Program-made: the position numbers and the translations under genes
NCBI GenBank assembly: GCA_033220425.1
Contig: CM065651.1
Coordinates: 3,286,001 to 3,350,000 of the forward strand
DNA from: Lepraria neglecta
Lineage: Eukaryota > Ascomycota > Lecanoromycetes > Lecanorales > Stereocaulaceae
Length of the DNA: 64,000 nt
Reading direction: 5' to 3'
The notes under the pieces: generated by a model
The model's database searches: none
What the model was told of the DNA's origin: nothing
Seen by the model: only the letters and a program-made list of their open reading frames with translations
In this document: positions 36,462 through 47,768 of the stretch, in pieces
Layout of the letters: each line of letters begins with the position of its first letter
Numbering within the stretch: the first letter of the stretch is position 1

Positions 36462-37867
36462 CTAATTACCCTTCCTCGTCTTCATCTCCTCAATCCACGC
36501 TTTAGCTCTGCTCTTCAGAACAACATTAATTCTCACAATCCCGTCCACGACCTCTACCCCACCGCTTCCCAGTACTTTCGCCAGGCTCACATTCTTACCC
36601 ACTTTGATTAATCCACCACTAACTGTTTCCATGTAATACTCCACATTTTGAACCGTATACTCATGCTTTTCGTCCCATGGTAACGGGAATATGTACTCGA
36701 GATGCTGAGGCACAGTATCGGTCTCCGAAAATGCTTTGACAAAGTCTGATTGTAGATGGAGAGGATAGAGGAGGACCGTCGGAAATATGAGGGTGCTCGT
36801 AGGAGAGACTGGGTCGGGAGAGAGGTGGATCGCTGCATCTTCCATGTCTGGGGGCTGTGCGGTGGCACGAGTTCGGATGTTGCGAGCGCGGAGGGTGGCA
36901 TTCAGCATCAGTTTCTCCTTTTGTGCACGCTGCTCCCGTCCCTGCTTCGATTTTTGGACCGCTGCAAGTGCCACCTGTCGGTCTGTGATTTTGGTATTGA
37001 GGTTGCTCAGTGCAATATTTGAAGGATCGATGGTGAGGCCGCGTGAACAAGCATCGGAGGCTTCAGCGATCTTGTCAAGAGCGAGCAGCGCCAGAGAGGA
37101 CCGGTAGTACGCTTTCACATTCTTAGGGTTGATTCTGAGGGCGGATGCGCAGTCCAGAGTTGTAGACCTGTAATTTTCTATCCAAGCAGACTATCAGCCA
37201 CCTTGACCGGGACTTGGGATGCTAAGCAACGTACTTAATTCTAGATTGCACAGAGCTCGATTGACGTAGCAAGCTTCTTCAAGCTCCTTTTCCTTTCGCG
37301 ATTCTGCCTCTTCGTCTGCTTTTGATGGCAGATGTTCGGCCTCATGCGGTCCTTTTAGTGAGGCTTTCCCATCCGGCGAAAGTACAGCAAGCCCTTTGGT
37401 ATAGAATTCCTTTGCATCCTTCCATCTTTTCACTTTCACCATATCATTCCCCTGCTCCTTAAAGCCCTGTGCATTTTCAGCGGGCGTTCCTTCGTATTGT
37501 AACGCTCGCATAGCCTCGAGCTCAACATTTTCGCCGTCTAGTCTGCGTCATGAGATGAACAACTTCCTTGAGCTATTTAATTACCATGTCACATACCTTC
37601 TCCTTGGGTTTTTCCTAGCGAGGTCATGAACAGTGGAGTTCGATTCATCATCTGCACAATCTCGTCGGCAGTGTGGGACCTAACAGAGGCCATATGAGGC
37701 GGCAGCGCCGGAGTGGTGCCATCCTGAGCTTGCAATTTGTCTCCAATTGCGAAAGGTATCGATCCTGAGGCAATTGGGGGAGGGACGCTGTGTGCAGGAG
37801 CTGTTTCCACAGGATTGAAATTCAGGGACTCGTCGAAGTCGTCTGGGAGCTCTTCGACCCGAGCCAT
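36462..37867 (-). CDS. CNS1: TPR co-chaperone of Hsp90/Hsp70 (Cns1/TTC4)
   Basis: Three exons: 37867..37597, 37537..37235 and 37177..36462 (1290 bp, 429 aa, in phase). The N-terminus VEELPDDFDESLNFNP and the helix SHTADEIVQMMNRTPLFM are Cns1 landmarks. Three TPRs follow (KEQGNDMVKVKRWKDA; YVNRALCNLELKNYRS; NVKAYYRSSLALL), then a charged helix and the C-terminal wheel domain (PTVLLYPLHLQSDF to the end). Cns1 clamps the EEVD tails of Hsp90 and Hsp70 and is essential in yeast. It is divergently transcribed from an SSA-type HSP70 gene, with 587 bp between the start codons. Confidence 0.93.
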
Positions 37868-38454
37868 GGCGGTACACAGTGAGAATGCCTTCTAGAAGCT
37901 TTTCATCTAAACTGGGACGTAGTGGTACCACTCTCGAGCCATCATCACCTGAGTGGAAGCTCACTCGCAGACTACATGCGGGTCCTTTCCCTACTTGGGC
38001 TGTCCTCAACTAAGATACGCGATAAACTTAAGCGAGGCCCTTATCGGGACCAGTAAACATGACGTTCTTTCCACCAGAAATTCGATGGAAACAGCTTCGA
38101 TTCCTTGAAATTCACAATTCTGGTAGGAGATTCAAGGGATAAGGTCATGGGATTTATCATGCGTCTTCCGCTGACCTCCAACAGCTTTGCGGAACGTTCC
38201 AGTAAATGCGAGAACCGTATGGCAGCATCTCGTTGCCGGTAGAATCTGGTGGATCCCTATAGAAACGCTAAGAACTTTCCACTGCCTTGTAGCCTTCGAT
38301 GCAATAATTTTTCGCACAACAGTCTCTCCACATTCCTACTTAACCTCTACGCGCCCCCCACTCTCCTCTTACACTTTCACACTCATAGACACCTCACAAC
38401 TACGATCAGTTCTTTCTTACTACCCTACCACATCACAAATATCACACATCCACC
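37868..38454. promoter_or_regulatory. Shared CNS1/HSP70 divergent promoter with heat-shock-element-like motifs
   Basis: Inverted GAA/TTC units, the binding pattern of Hsf1, occur in several places: GGAACGTTCC at 38191-38200; AGAACTTTCC at 38271-38280; and a looser cluster from about 38066 to 38125 with GAA, TTC, TTC, GAA and TTC. All lie within 400 bp of the HSP70 ATG and could serve CNS1 as well. A pyrimidine-rich leader (38330-38454) precedes the HSP70 start. Motif presence is directly seen; function is inferred. Confidence 0.6.
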
Positions 38455-40554
38455 ATGGCACCAGCAATCGGTATCGATCTGGGCACCACCTACTCTTGTG
38501 TGGGCATCTTTCGAGATGACCGCATCGAGATTATCGCCAACGACCAGGGAAACCGTACCACACCATCCTTCGTTGCCTTCACAGACACAGAGCGTCTCAT
38601 TGGTGACTCGGCAAAGAACCAAGTCGCCATGAACCCCACCAACACCGTTTTCGATGCGAAGCGTCTGATAGGGCGTAAGTTCGCCGACGCAGAAGTCCAA
38701 GCCGACATGAAGCACTTCCCCTTCAAGGTCGTCGACAAGGCCGCCAAACCAGTCATCCAGGTCGAGTTCAAGGGCGAGACCAAATCATTCACACCAGAAG
38801 AAATCTCCTCGATGGTTTTGACCAAGATGAGGGAGACCGCAGAATCATACCTTGGCGGCACCGTCAACAACGCCGTCGTCACTGTTCCAGCGTACTTCAA
38901 TGACTCTCAGCGTCAAGCCACTAAAGACGCCGGTCTCATCGCTGGCCTCAACGTCCTCCGTATCATCAACGAGCCTACCGCAGCAGCTATCGCCTACGGC
39001 CTGGACAAGAAGGCTGAGGGTGAGCGAAACGTGCTCATCTTCGACTTGGGTGGAGGAACATTCGATGTCTCGCTCCTGACCATCGAGGAGGGTATCTTCG
39101 AGGTCAAATCTACCGCCGGTGACACTCATTTGGGTGGTGAGGACTTCGACAACCGCTTGGTCAACCACTTTGTCAATGAATTCAAGCGAAAGCACAAGAA
39201 GGACCTATCCTCCAACGCCCGTGCCCTCCGTCGTCTCCGAACCGCTTGCGAGCGAGCGAAGCGAACCCTCTCCTCATCCGCCCAAACCTCCATCGAGATC
39301 GACTCCCTCTTCGAGGGTATCGACTTCTACACCTCCATTACTCGTGCTCGTTTCGAAGAGCTTTGCCAGGACCTCTTCCGCTCCACTATGGAGCCAGTTG
39401 AGCGTGTCCTCCGTGACGCCAAGATTGACAAGTCCTCAGTCCACGAGATCGTCTTGGTCGGTGGTTCCACACGTATCCCCAAGATCCAGAAGCTTGTCTC
39501 CGACTTCTTCAACGGCAAGGAGCCTAACAAGTCCATCAACCCCGACGAGGCTGTTGCCTACGGCGCAGCTGTCCAAGCCGCTATCCTCTCTGGCGATACC
39601 TCCTCAAAATCCACCAACGAGATCCTCTTGCTCGACGTTGCGCCATTGTCCATTGGTATCGAGACTGCTGGCGGTGTCATGACTGCCCTGATCAAGCGAA
39701 ACACAACCATACCCACCAAGAAGTCTGAAGTCTTCTCCACATTCTCAGACAACCAGCCAGGTGTGCTCATCCAAGTCTTTGAGGGTGAGCGTGCTCGTAC
39801 CAAGGACAACAACTTGCTCGGCAAGTTTGAGCTTTCCGGCATCCCACCTGCGCCTCGTGGTGTCCCACAAATCGAGGTCACCTTCGATGTTGATGCCAAC
39901 GGTATCATAAACGTCTCTGCGCTCGAGAAGGGTACCGGCAAGACCAACAAGATTATCATCACCAACGACAAGGGCCGTCTCTCGAAAGAGGAGATCGAGC
40001 GTATGTTGGCTGAGGCTGAGAAGTACAAGGCTGAGGATGAGGCCGAGTCTTCTCGTATCTCTGCAAAGAACGCTCTTGAATCGTACGCCTACTCACTACG
40101 CAACACTATCTCCGACCCCAAGGTCGAGGAGAAGCTTGATGCCTCTGAGAAAGAGACACTCAAGTCTGAGATTGACAAGACCGTCGCATGGCTCGACGAC
40201 AACCAGACAGCGACTGGTGCGTATCCTTCCCATCTTCCAAGACAGAATCATGCTAACTATTTGACAGTCGAAGAATATGAAGCACAACAGAAGACCCTTG
40301 AGGGCGTCGCCAACCCCATCATGGTCAAGATGTACGGTGGGGCGGGCGGCGAGGGCGGTATGCCCGGAGGAATGGGAGGAATGCCCGGCGGAATGGGCGG
40401 CGGGATGGGCGGCGGGATGCCAGGTGGTGGCTTCCCAGGCGCTGGCGGACCTGGCGGTGCTTCTGGCCACGATGATGGGCCGACTGGTGCGCATTAAAGC
40501 TCCTCCAAATCAGAGAATCTTGCTAACATTTTCACAGTCGAGGAAGTCGATTAA
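38455..40554 (+). CDS. Cytosolic Hsp70 chaperone (SSA type)
   Basis: Three exons: 38455..40216, 40268..40486 and 40538..40554 (1998 bp, 665 aa). The N-terminal ATPase domain starts [15 protein letters not shown] and contains [12 protein letters not shown] and [12 protein letters not shown]. The substrate-binding domain and lid follow, then a GGMPGGMGG-type Gly/Met tail and the terminal EEVD, the docking tag for TPR co-chaperones such as the neighbouring Cns1. The first intron is 51 bp, divisible by 3 and stop-free, so an unspliced reading looks intact but inserts 17 foreign residues. The second intron must be removed to obtain EEVD; without it the protein ends GPTGAH. There is no signal peptide or ER-retention signal, so it is cytosolic. 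Confidence 0.97.
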
Positions 40555-40910
40555 ACGCCAAACTTTTCGGGTTGTACTTCAGGTTAACATTAGACGAGCA
40601 AATGTTGCTATGATCATGCATGCATAGGAGAAAAGCTGGGTGTTCTTCGGTCTTGTACTTAGACTTGCGGTCGGTTCAGCTTAGCGAGCTCAGATACAAT
40701 GCTTCGGAAATTAAAATAAATTCAAACCATTCCTACTTTCCATTGACTATATAATATACAGTCTAGATGCTTTACTTCCAGTCTCATCTAACTCCAATGA
40801 TTTCTATAATGTGATTTTTATCGAAATGTTTGCCTGCGAACTTTGTCGTGTTTTGACACAATGAGAAAAATGGAATCCTCCACTTTGAGCCACACTCTTC
40901 CCTTCTCTTG

Positions 40911-41064
40911 CGGCCACTCTTCCCTCCAGGCATACCACCCTTGCCGCCCTGCTCCACCACACATCTTGGCCATGATGGGGCTAGCGACACCCTCGAGGGT
41001 CTTCTGCGCTGAAGCTGAGAAGAGGAAGCCTCTTCTCAGCTTCTCCTCCACTGGGGTGCTATGA
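40911..41064 (-). pseudogene. Inverted fragment of an HSP70 C-terminus
   Basis: Read on the minus strand, VEEKL is followed, after a deletion, by [20 protein letters not shown], then a Gly-rich-like stretch gone out of frame. These match the lid and tail of the adjacent Hsp70 ([29 protein letters not shown]). The fragment lies about 360 bp beyond the HSP70 stop, on the opposite strand. The DNA is clearly diverged, so it is either old or derived from another HSP70 paralogue. A short palindrome (GAAGAGGAAGCCTCTTC) lies at the internal junction. Confidence 0.8.
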
Positions 41065-43779
41065 ACAGTGACGGCTGCTTCTCAAAAAACTATTCTTCGC
41101 TTTCCTGTCTCACGTTTCGATCTACTCCAGCTTTTGCTGCCATGATCTCCTGCTCCGACATAATTCTCGTCTTACATAATGCACGCCTTTCCCGCTTCTT
41201 CCATGCCTCTTTCCGACCATCGTGTGCTCCAATTTCCCCCGGATAACGCCATTCGCGACTCCGATGCGTAGCTTGGAATGTCACAAGCTGCGGCCATCAT
41301 TCGGGTGACTGCCTTGACAGAACTTCGAACGAGCTGCAGCCGCCATAACACAGCCACGAGATGAGCCCAACTTCTGCCTTTCTACGCTCCCCAATGCTGC
41401 GCTCCTTCCAGAAACACCCCCCAAACAAGCGCAAACACGCCCGTTCGCAGCTCGGACTACTTTTTGTTTACCTTAAGAGTACAAGGTGAAAGACTTGCAA
41501 CTGCTGCATATTATTCCATGATAACTTCGGTACCGAGAACAAGACCTGCTCGCACAAGAAAAAGCCTTGAAGGAGATTATCGACCAGAACTGAGCCGTCG
41601 GACATCTCCGAGAATCGAGTGACGAAGGAGCAAGGCAGGATCAGACGTGGGCTGAGATTGCACACCGCAAGATCTGTGGCTTTCTACCGCAGACCCCGGC
41701 GCAGAAAGAGCGTGCAGCGGCTCTCAAGAGAAGATGCAACCAGGAGCAAAGCGTGGTAGCTGTTGAGATGCATAATATCGAGGATATCATGGAGCTCTCC
41801 CAGTCTGAGGAAGCGTGGCAGGCAAAACTCACGATTGGAAATGAGGGCTCTCTATCGAGATCCCTTGGGAGCTTATCGAGCTCACAGAAGACCAGCTTAC
41901 AGCCTACGGGCCGGAGTCTCCCTACCCTGATCCGATACCAGGAGACCCTTAGGCAGAAGGAGATGTGAAGCGAGCGACCAAGTTTGCCAAGTCGAGGGCA
42001 ACAATGCTTCAGAGCCGAGCGGTGATGGAGGAATCGGTAAAGAGACTGCATCAAACAAGTGCTATTGACTGCTTTGCCCATTACGAGAAGGCAACCAGGG
42101 CGGAGGAAGTCGATCAAAAATATCTTCGAACGAGAGCAAAGCATAACCGTTCAATAGAGAGACAAGCTCAAGGTCTTGGGCCATTGGGAGTCTAGGAGAA
42201 AGAGATCAATCCGGATACCTCGAACTAGGCGCTGGCTTTGAACGAAGAGCAGTAAGAAGCAAGTATAGACCCAAAACAGGAGTATCCAAATATTCTTGGG
42301 AACGTTAAAGACTTGTAACTAAGCTCTGACTGCCGTGATCCTGACTCTGAGTACCAACGCCTACTAAGATCCAAGGACCTTGAAAACGCAGATTACGTAA
42401 AAACCATCGCATCAGAAAAGCTCAATAAAAACACGAATGTAGACCTTCTAATGGAGGAGCAGAACCCAGACACTAGCAAGCTTGCGTGGTGGATGACGAA
42501 ATGGGTGAATGAATTCTATCTTGTAAGATCTTACCATGATCAGCTGGTTGACATGGCTGAAGATGCTTTGGTAGGGATGGGTCACTGGCAATGATACAAT
42601 ACCAGGGGATGCTTCCCTAACTAGGGAGCAGAGGTTGACCGTGGAAGGAAAGAGACCCCAGCGCATAACCATCTCTCTTCTCAAGTTTTCACAAGTATGC
42701 CAAGTCTTCAACTCGTTTTGATACGAGTATTGCATTGCATACCCGCTGCTCGAATTCCGCGAAAGTGACGCACTTTCAGCTCAATTGCGGTCATGCATCG
42801 TACTATTACACGCTCTACCTACTATAGGTGTGTAGGAATCGTAGCTCAATTGGAACGATTGTTGCCCTACTCCTAGCTTAGTTGGCTAGAAGTTCAGCGT
42901 ATTTCCATATTTAACAGTCTTAATGTTCCGTTTTCCTCAGCTCATATGCTTTCAACTCTACCATTTTTCCAGCTCAAAAATTCTTCGTATTAATGTTTCC
43001 TAGCTCAATTGAGTACAAATCCTGCTATATTTTCAGCTCGAGCACTCTTGACGTTGACGTTCGCCCAGCTCAAAGACATTGGTATTCTGGCCCTATCAAT
43101 ATCTGCGAACCTACTTTTGAAAGCATTGTAAAGTAACCAAGCTGCCAACATATACGATCATGCTCCCAAGCATGTTCTCTGGAATTGGTTGCATTGGATG
43201 AATTTGGAAAGGCAAAAATCGGACTTATCACGGTAATACCAAGATCCGAAGAGTAAGAAGTTGTTGAGCTTTTAGCTAATTGAGATGGGAATGGAGCAAC
43301 ACTCGTTTCAGTTGAGCAAAGTATCGATCAAAGCTAAAGTAAGTTTAGCATGGGAAGGTATCGTATATGCATGCGATTAACCCGAAACATTATAATAAAG
43401 AAGTTTGAGTAGGCGTATAGAATGCCTGTGTGCCGTTGAGCTGAGAGGCTATAAGTGTAGTGTCGAATGTACAAGTGGAGCTGAAGTGCAGAGTGAGTTA
43501 GTCCAAAAGGCCTGCGCATATTGTTGATGATAGTTCCGCTAATCATCTTTCGTACAAAATTTAACACAGCCCTTGCCATCCCTCCCATCAACATCATCCG
43601 TATCCTGTCTATCACCTCGCCCAAGCTCCAATGAACCCTGCCTAATGCCGCTGGCGATAGCTTCGAAAGTCTATGTCCCGTCAGAGCGCAGGATAAAATT
43701 AAGCTTTTGCTGGTCATCATCCTAGGTGCTATCGTTCTTCTTGCCCCACTTCTTAGGCCAGGAAGGGTAGCGAAGTGGT
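41065..43779. other. Gene-poor region with an unidentified decayed coding stretch and AGCTCA-spaced DNA
   Basis: From about 41480 to 42200 the plus strand reads as protein-like, coiled-coil-rich sequence broken by stops and frame changes (REQDLLAQEKALKEIIDQN; AQKERAAALKRRCNQEQS; MELSQSEEAWQAKL; SAIDCFAHYEKATRAEEVD). I cannot assign a family. From 42770 to 43080 the DNA repeats AGCTCAA-like strings at irregular 30-65 bp spacing (see findings). No tRNA or intact gene was seen. Confidence 0.4.
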
Positions 43780-44899
43780 TTCGAAAGAGCGGCTTGAGGG
43801 TGGGTATGCACGGAGCTATGATATCGATATTCTCCTCGAGCCTGCGAAGTAAAGACAAGCACTGTCTGAGTACTATTATACTGCCGAGAAGAAGCACTGC
43901 TTATATCACCCATGTCAGTGTGGGTATTTGGTCCCCTGATGAATTAGGTCAGAAAGCGATGTCTAGAGACTTCTTCTTGGGATTGAACTAACAAGATCGA
44001 TCGGTAGAGTAGAATTCCTTGTTGAAGATTATGACGCGGGCGAGAGCAGCGGCGCCAGAACTGGATATTGCTTGTGAGATGAGGACGGAGGGGTGTTAGA
44101 GGCGTAGAGACTAACAAGATGCCTATTCCCATCAAGATACAGATGCTGGCTTTGGTCTTGACGCTCATCTGTATATCTCGTAGAAAGGCGATCGGTAGGA
44201 GAGCGAGGATCTAGTCGCAGAACACGGCCATGGCTTGATCGATTATTAATGTTTGGGGACCAAATAATTGTTGTAACACGTAGAGTACGTACCGCCTGGA
44301 AGTTTCCAAGTGCCAATTGATCTTCTGGATTGTAGAATTTGCCTTTCACTAGTGGGTTCCAAGAATGTTGGAGGGGCTGGCATGAGAGCAGTAGCACGAG
44401 CGCAGAGGCCGTGTTGGTAGCAATCGCGAATGACATAATGGCATAGAGCGTAATTCTCCATGATCTTCGTGGTTCGAAGATGCGAAGGAGCAAGAAGCAG
44501 ATAGAGATCCTGGTGAACATTGTCGAGACTAGTCCTACAATCTCCGTTATTATATAGTATTTGATTAATTGGGAGAGCCGTTGTTTGTCCGAGACCGGAA
44601 TGAAGCATAACGCTAGCTGTTACTGAGGTGGCGATAGAGAGGATCTAGGATTTCTTGTAACGTGACTGTGCTGCAGCATGAACGGAGATATGTACTAAAC
44701 CCAGTACGATGAAAAGGTCATCGAGACCAATGTTCCGGTCGACCGTTGAGCGCACGTAAAGCCGTAGCAGCACTAATATCGAGGCTATTGCAACGAGGAC
44801 TGTTTGTAGCCAGATGAGAACCGGGCCCGTGTCACGATCGCCGTCAGGCGGTGGTGGAAGGACAGCAGTTGACTTGGCCGTAGATATGACACCTCGCAA
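43780..44899 (-). pseudogene. Fungal rhodopsin-domain (PTH11-like) integral membrane protein, decayed
   Basis: Minus-strand pieces match the fungal rhodopsin-like membrane family: KSTAVLPPPPDGDRDTGP, then transmembrane segments with RSTVDRNIGLDDLFIVLGL (a 52-bp intron follows), SIATSVTASVMLHSGLGQ, FTRISICFLLLRIF, LLLSCQPLQHSWNP, ILALLPIAFLRDIQMSVKTK and IIAPCIPTLKPLFR near 43800. Defects: no ATG at the expected start (GTC ATA TCT ACG); a frame change after SGLGQ; and TAG where FCDW is expected (TGG to TAG). Seven-helix proteins of this family act at the fungal plasma membrane, some as receptors. This copy is probably dead. Confidence 0.75.
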
Positions 44900-46236
44900 A
44901 GATAAAAGCGGAGAACAGTGGACTGAGCTCAGCTCGTAGGTGATATAAAAAGGTGTAAAAGATCTCGATCGAAGCCAGTACCTTGTTCTGAAACGACGTT
45001 CTTGGTCAAGGCTTTGACACCTTTCTGGTGATGGCTTGAGCTGGAGGTCCTTTGTTGCTGGTCCGGAGGAGTTCGGGATAAGGACTTTCTATCGCAGTTG
45101 GGCTGGACTTTGGTAAATTTGCGATCCATGTCCGGCTTTTTATATTGGCACAAGTGAGCTCAGGTCTAGGACTACTGTGTTTTCCGAAGACATCGAAGAA
45201 AGCTAGCTATGGCAAAGAATACGTGTCAAGGTTGAGCAGATGGTATTGATCCAAGGGTGAATGCACTGTCGCGAAACAGCTTGCAGCTCTTGGCTGCGTC
45301 CCTCGTCCGAAACACATGCTGTCGCATGATTTGGCTTGTTCAGATGGCTATTCACTAAGGCAGATGGTGGGAGTATGCATATGGAGACATGACGTCCCCA
45401 GCACACAATTGGAAGAGCGCGCATTGAGCATGCATGATGTGAAACCAGATGCCCATCGACACAACGGTTTTAGAACAGTACGGCTTCAGCCACTGTAATG
45501 TTTTTGAAAGGCCTGTTAGAAGTAAACTGCGCAGCCCGCATCTAGGAATATTTACGGATGGCTGTGCATCTTCTCCGCCTTATACACGTTAGATTGCATG
45601 CATCATGCAGTGTTTGGGCCCCATCGAGAAAAATCTCATTTTATTCATATTTACCGTTCCAACCGTAACGAGCATCTGAATAGCATTAGAACAGCACAGC
45701 AACGCACAGCCAGCTTTCCTAGCAATGAAGATGTGGTTCGTGCATCCATTGGTCACCGACGCGGAATTTTGAGCACGACCTGCAACAGCCTCGCCCTGTA
45801 TATAAGAAGAGCCAAAGGGGTGTCATTTCATGGTATCTAGAATTGATGTCATCTCCACTTTCTCATGCCCACTTTGGGGGTGATCATGCTTCTCGATTAC
45901 CGAAGTAGGCAGTGAACTGTTTCATCCCACGCTGCAATCTGGCTTAACACTGCGTAACAGTGTTGTACCTTGGTACCCTGTTTTGCGATGGTGGCCCTAT
46001 TGTGCCAGGGTCCCTGCTCCTCGTTGTAGTCTCTGTGCCAGAACGTTAGCTTCTAACTCTCACATTATCGATCTGTTCTAGCTCCGGGTTCTAACCATGT
46101 TGTCAGAATCTTAGCTTTGTACTCAAGCCTCCGCTAGGGCATCAATTGTATCGGCCTAAAGATCTTGACCCATCACCTATTGGATAGTGAAGCTTCAGCT
46201 TGATATCAGTGACCTGGGTCGCCCGACTTCCAGTTC
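44900..46236. other. Intergenic, nothing recognised
   Basis: About 1.3 kb between the membrane-protein relic and the 3' end of ORC5. Only short unsupported open stretches occur. No repeat, tRNA or transposon end was recognised. Confidence 0.4.
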
Positions 46237-47768
46237 CTACTCGATGATGTAACTCTCGACATCGAATGCTACACCCCTTGCCACATCCCTTACAAACTCC
46301 CAACCCACATTAACCCTCCACTTCGTATTCCATTCCAAGATATCTCCTGCTCCTCCGCTCTTAACGATCAAACGCAAACCCACGAGTGTCGCTAGCTGGC
46401 ACATGATGTCTGCTCCTCCGCTTGAATACGTGTGTGGTAGTATAGCATGGAAGATGGCGAACAGCCGTTCGAGAGGGAACAGCTGGGGGCCGAGTAGCTT
46501 GCGAGAAATCTTGCGGTGTTTGGATGCACGATGAGGGGTCAAGGCTGTGCCGCCACCTCGTTTCCGGCGTTTGGAGAGCGAGCTCTTGGAGAAGAGGGTT
46601 ATGTCGTGTTTTGGAGGGTTGTGGGAAGCGAGATAGGACGCGACGAGGAGGTGGGCTGGGTAGTAAGGTAGGGTGTGGGAATCTGGACACGCAATTTCAG
46701 TCAGCCGCAGAACTTGAGCAGATGTAGAATGATAGCTTACATTTCGAAGCTTTGACGTTGGGAGCTGTAGGTGTGATGGGCACAATGCTGTCAAGAATGG
46801 CGGTTTCGCTCTGGAACAAACCTCTATTCTTAACGAGCAGTTTCGAGAACTCCCGAGCACCATAATGTCCATCTAAAATCGGCTGTATGAACGGATCCCA
46901 TAGTCGGGAGCAGACTTCGCGAAAGCTGACGACGTCGCGAGCAACGCTTTGCCCAAGGGAGTCCCAGACTGCGGCTGTGAAGCGAGCCCAGAGCCACGCG
47001 GAGTCTTGGTCATTGGCAGCGTCTTGTGAGTCGTCGGACTGAGGTGACCGAGGAGGGCCATAGATCGAGAGTGGAGAGTCGGAGAGGATGGTGAGGGTCT
47101 CGGCGCGTGTGTAGGGGTGGAAGTGGATGTGGGGTATTCCGGGCTTGTGTAGTAGGTGGGGCTGCAGGGATGTGACGACGAGGATGGTGGCCAGATTCGG
47201 TATCTAGCTGATATCAGCATCATTGGTATTAAGCACGAAGAGAGGCAAACGCACCATCTCTCCCAGCCGAGCAATGGCAGGTAGCAGTGTTGGGGCTGCG
47301 TCTCGCTGGTGGTCGATGCCATCGAAGACAAGTATAAATCTCCCCCGTCCTCCTAGTAGACGCTGTAGCTCCACCACGAAGGCACTGATGCTCTCACATC
47401 TCCCATCAACAGTATCAATGTATGCATCATCATCCTGCCCCTCCAATGCTTCTTTGGTATTGGCGATCGCTCGTTCCAGTAGGTGTCGCTGTGTTATACA
47501 TTCTTGTGATCGGACGATGGCAAATGGTGTCCTAATGGCTTCCGCAACTGCTTTAACAAGCCTGCTCTTTCCTGTTGCCTCTACACCATGGACGAGGATA
47601 GTGGAGGGGTTTGGCTGGTACGGCTACTTCGATATCAGCGTTGGCGTACTGGGAGATCTTGCGGAGACTCACGCGTAGGAGTGCTGCGAGCTGGCGAAAT
47701 TGAGTCTCTCTACATAGCATCCGGTCATTTAAGGAACAGATTCTCTCGTCTGGGAGCTGAGAATTCAT
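46237..47768 (-). CDS. ORC5: Origin recognition complex subunit 5
   Basis: Four exons: 47768..47673, 47614..47255, 47203..46741 and 46682..46237 (1365 bp, 454 aa, in phase). The N-terminus LCRETQFRQLAALLR is followed by the AAA+ Walker A (HGVEATGKSRLVKA), the Walker B FILVFDGID, and a C-terminal ORC5 block (LPYYPAHLLVASYLASHNPP, a basic KRRKRGGGT run, RKLLGPQLFPLERLFAIFHA). ORC binds replication origins and loads MCM helicase. The last join (KASK to YSHTLPYY) uses a donor at 46740 and an acceptor at 46683, and is needed to keep frame. It is an intact single-copy core gene between gene-poor flanks. The start ATG 47768 gives 16 residues before the conserved MLCRE; a start at that Met is possible. 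Confidence 0.92.
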
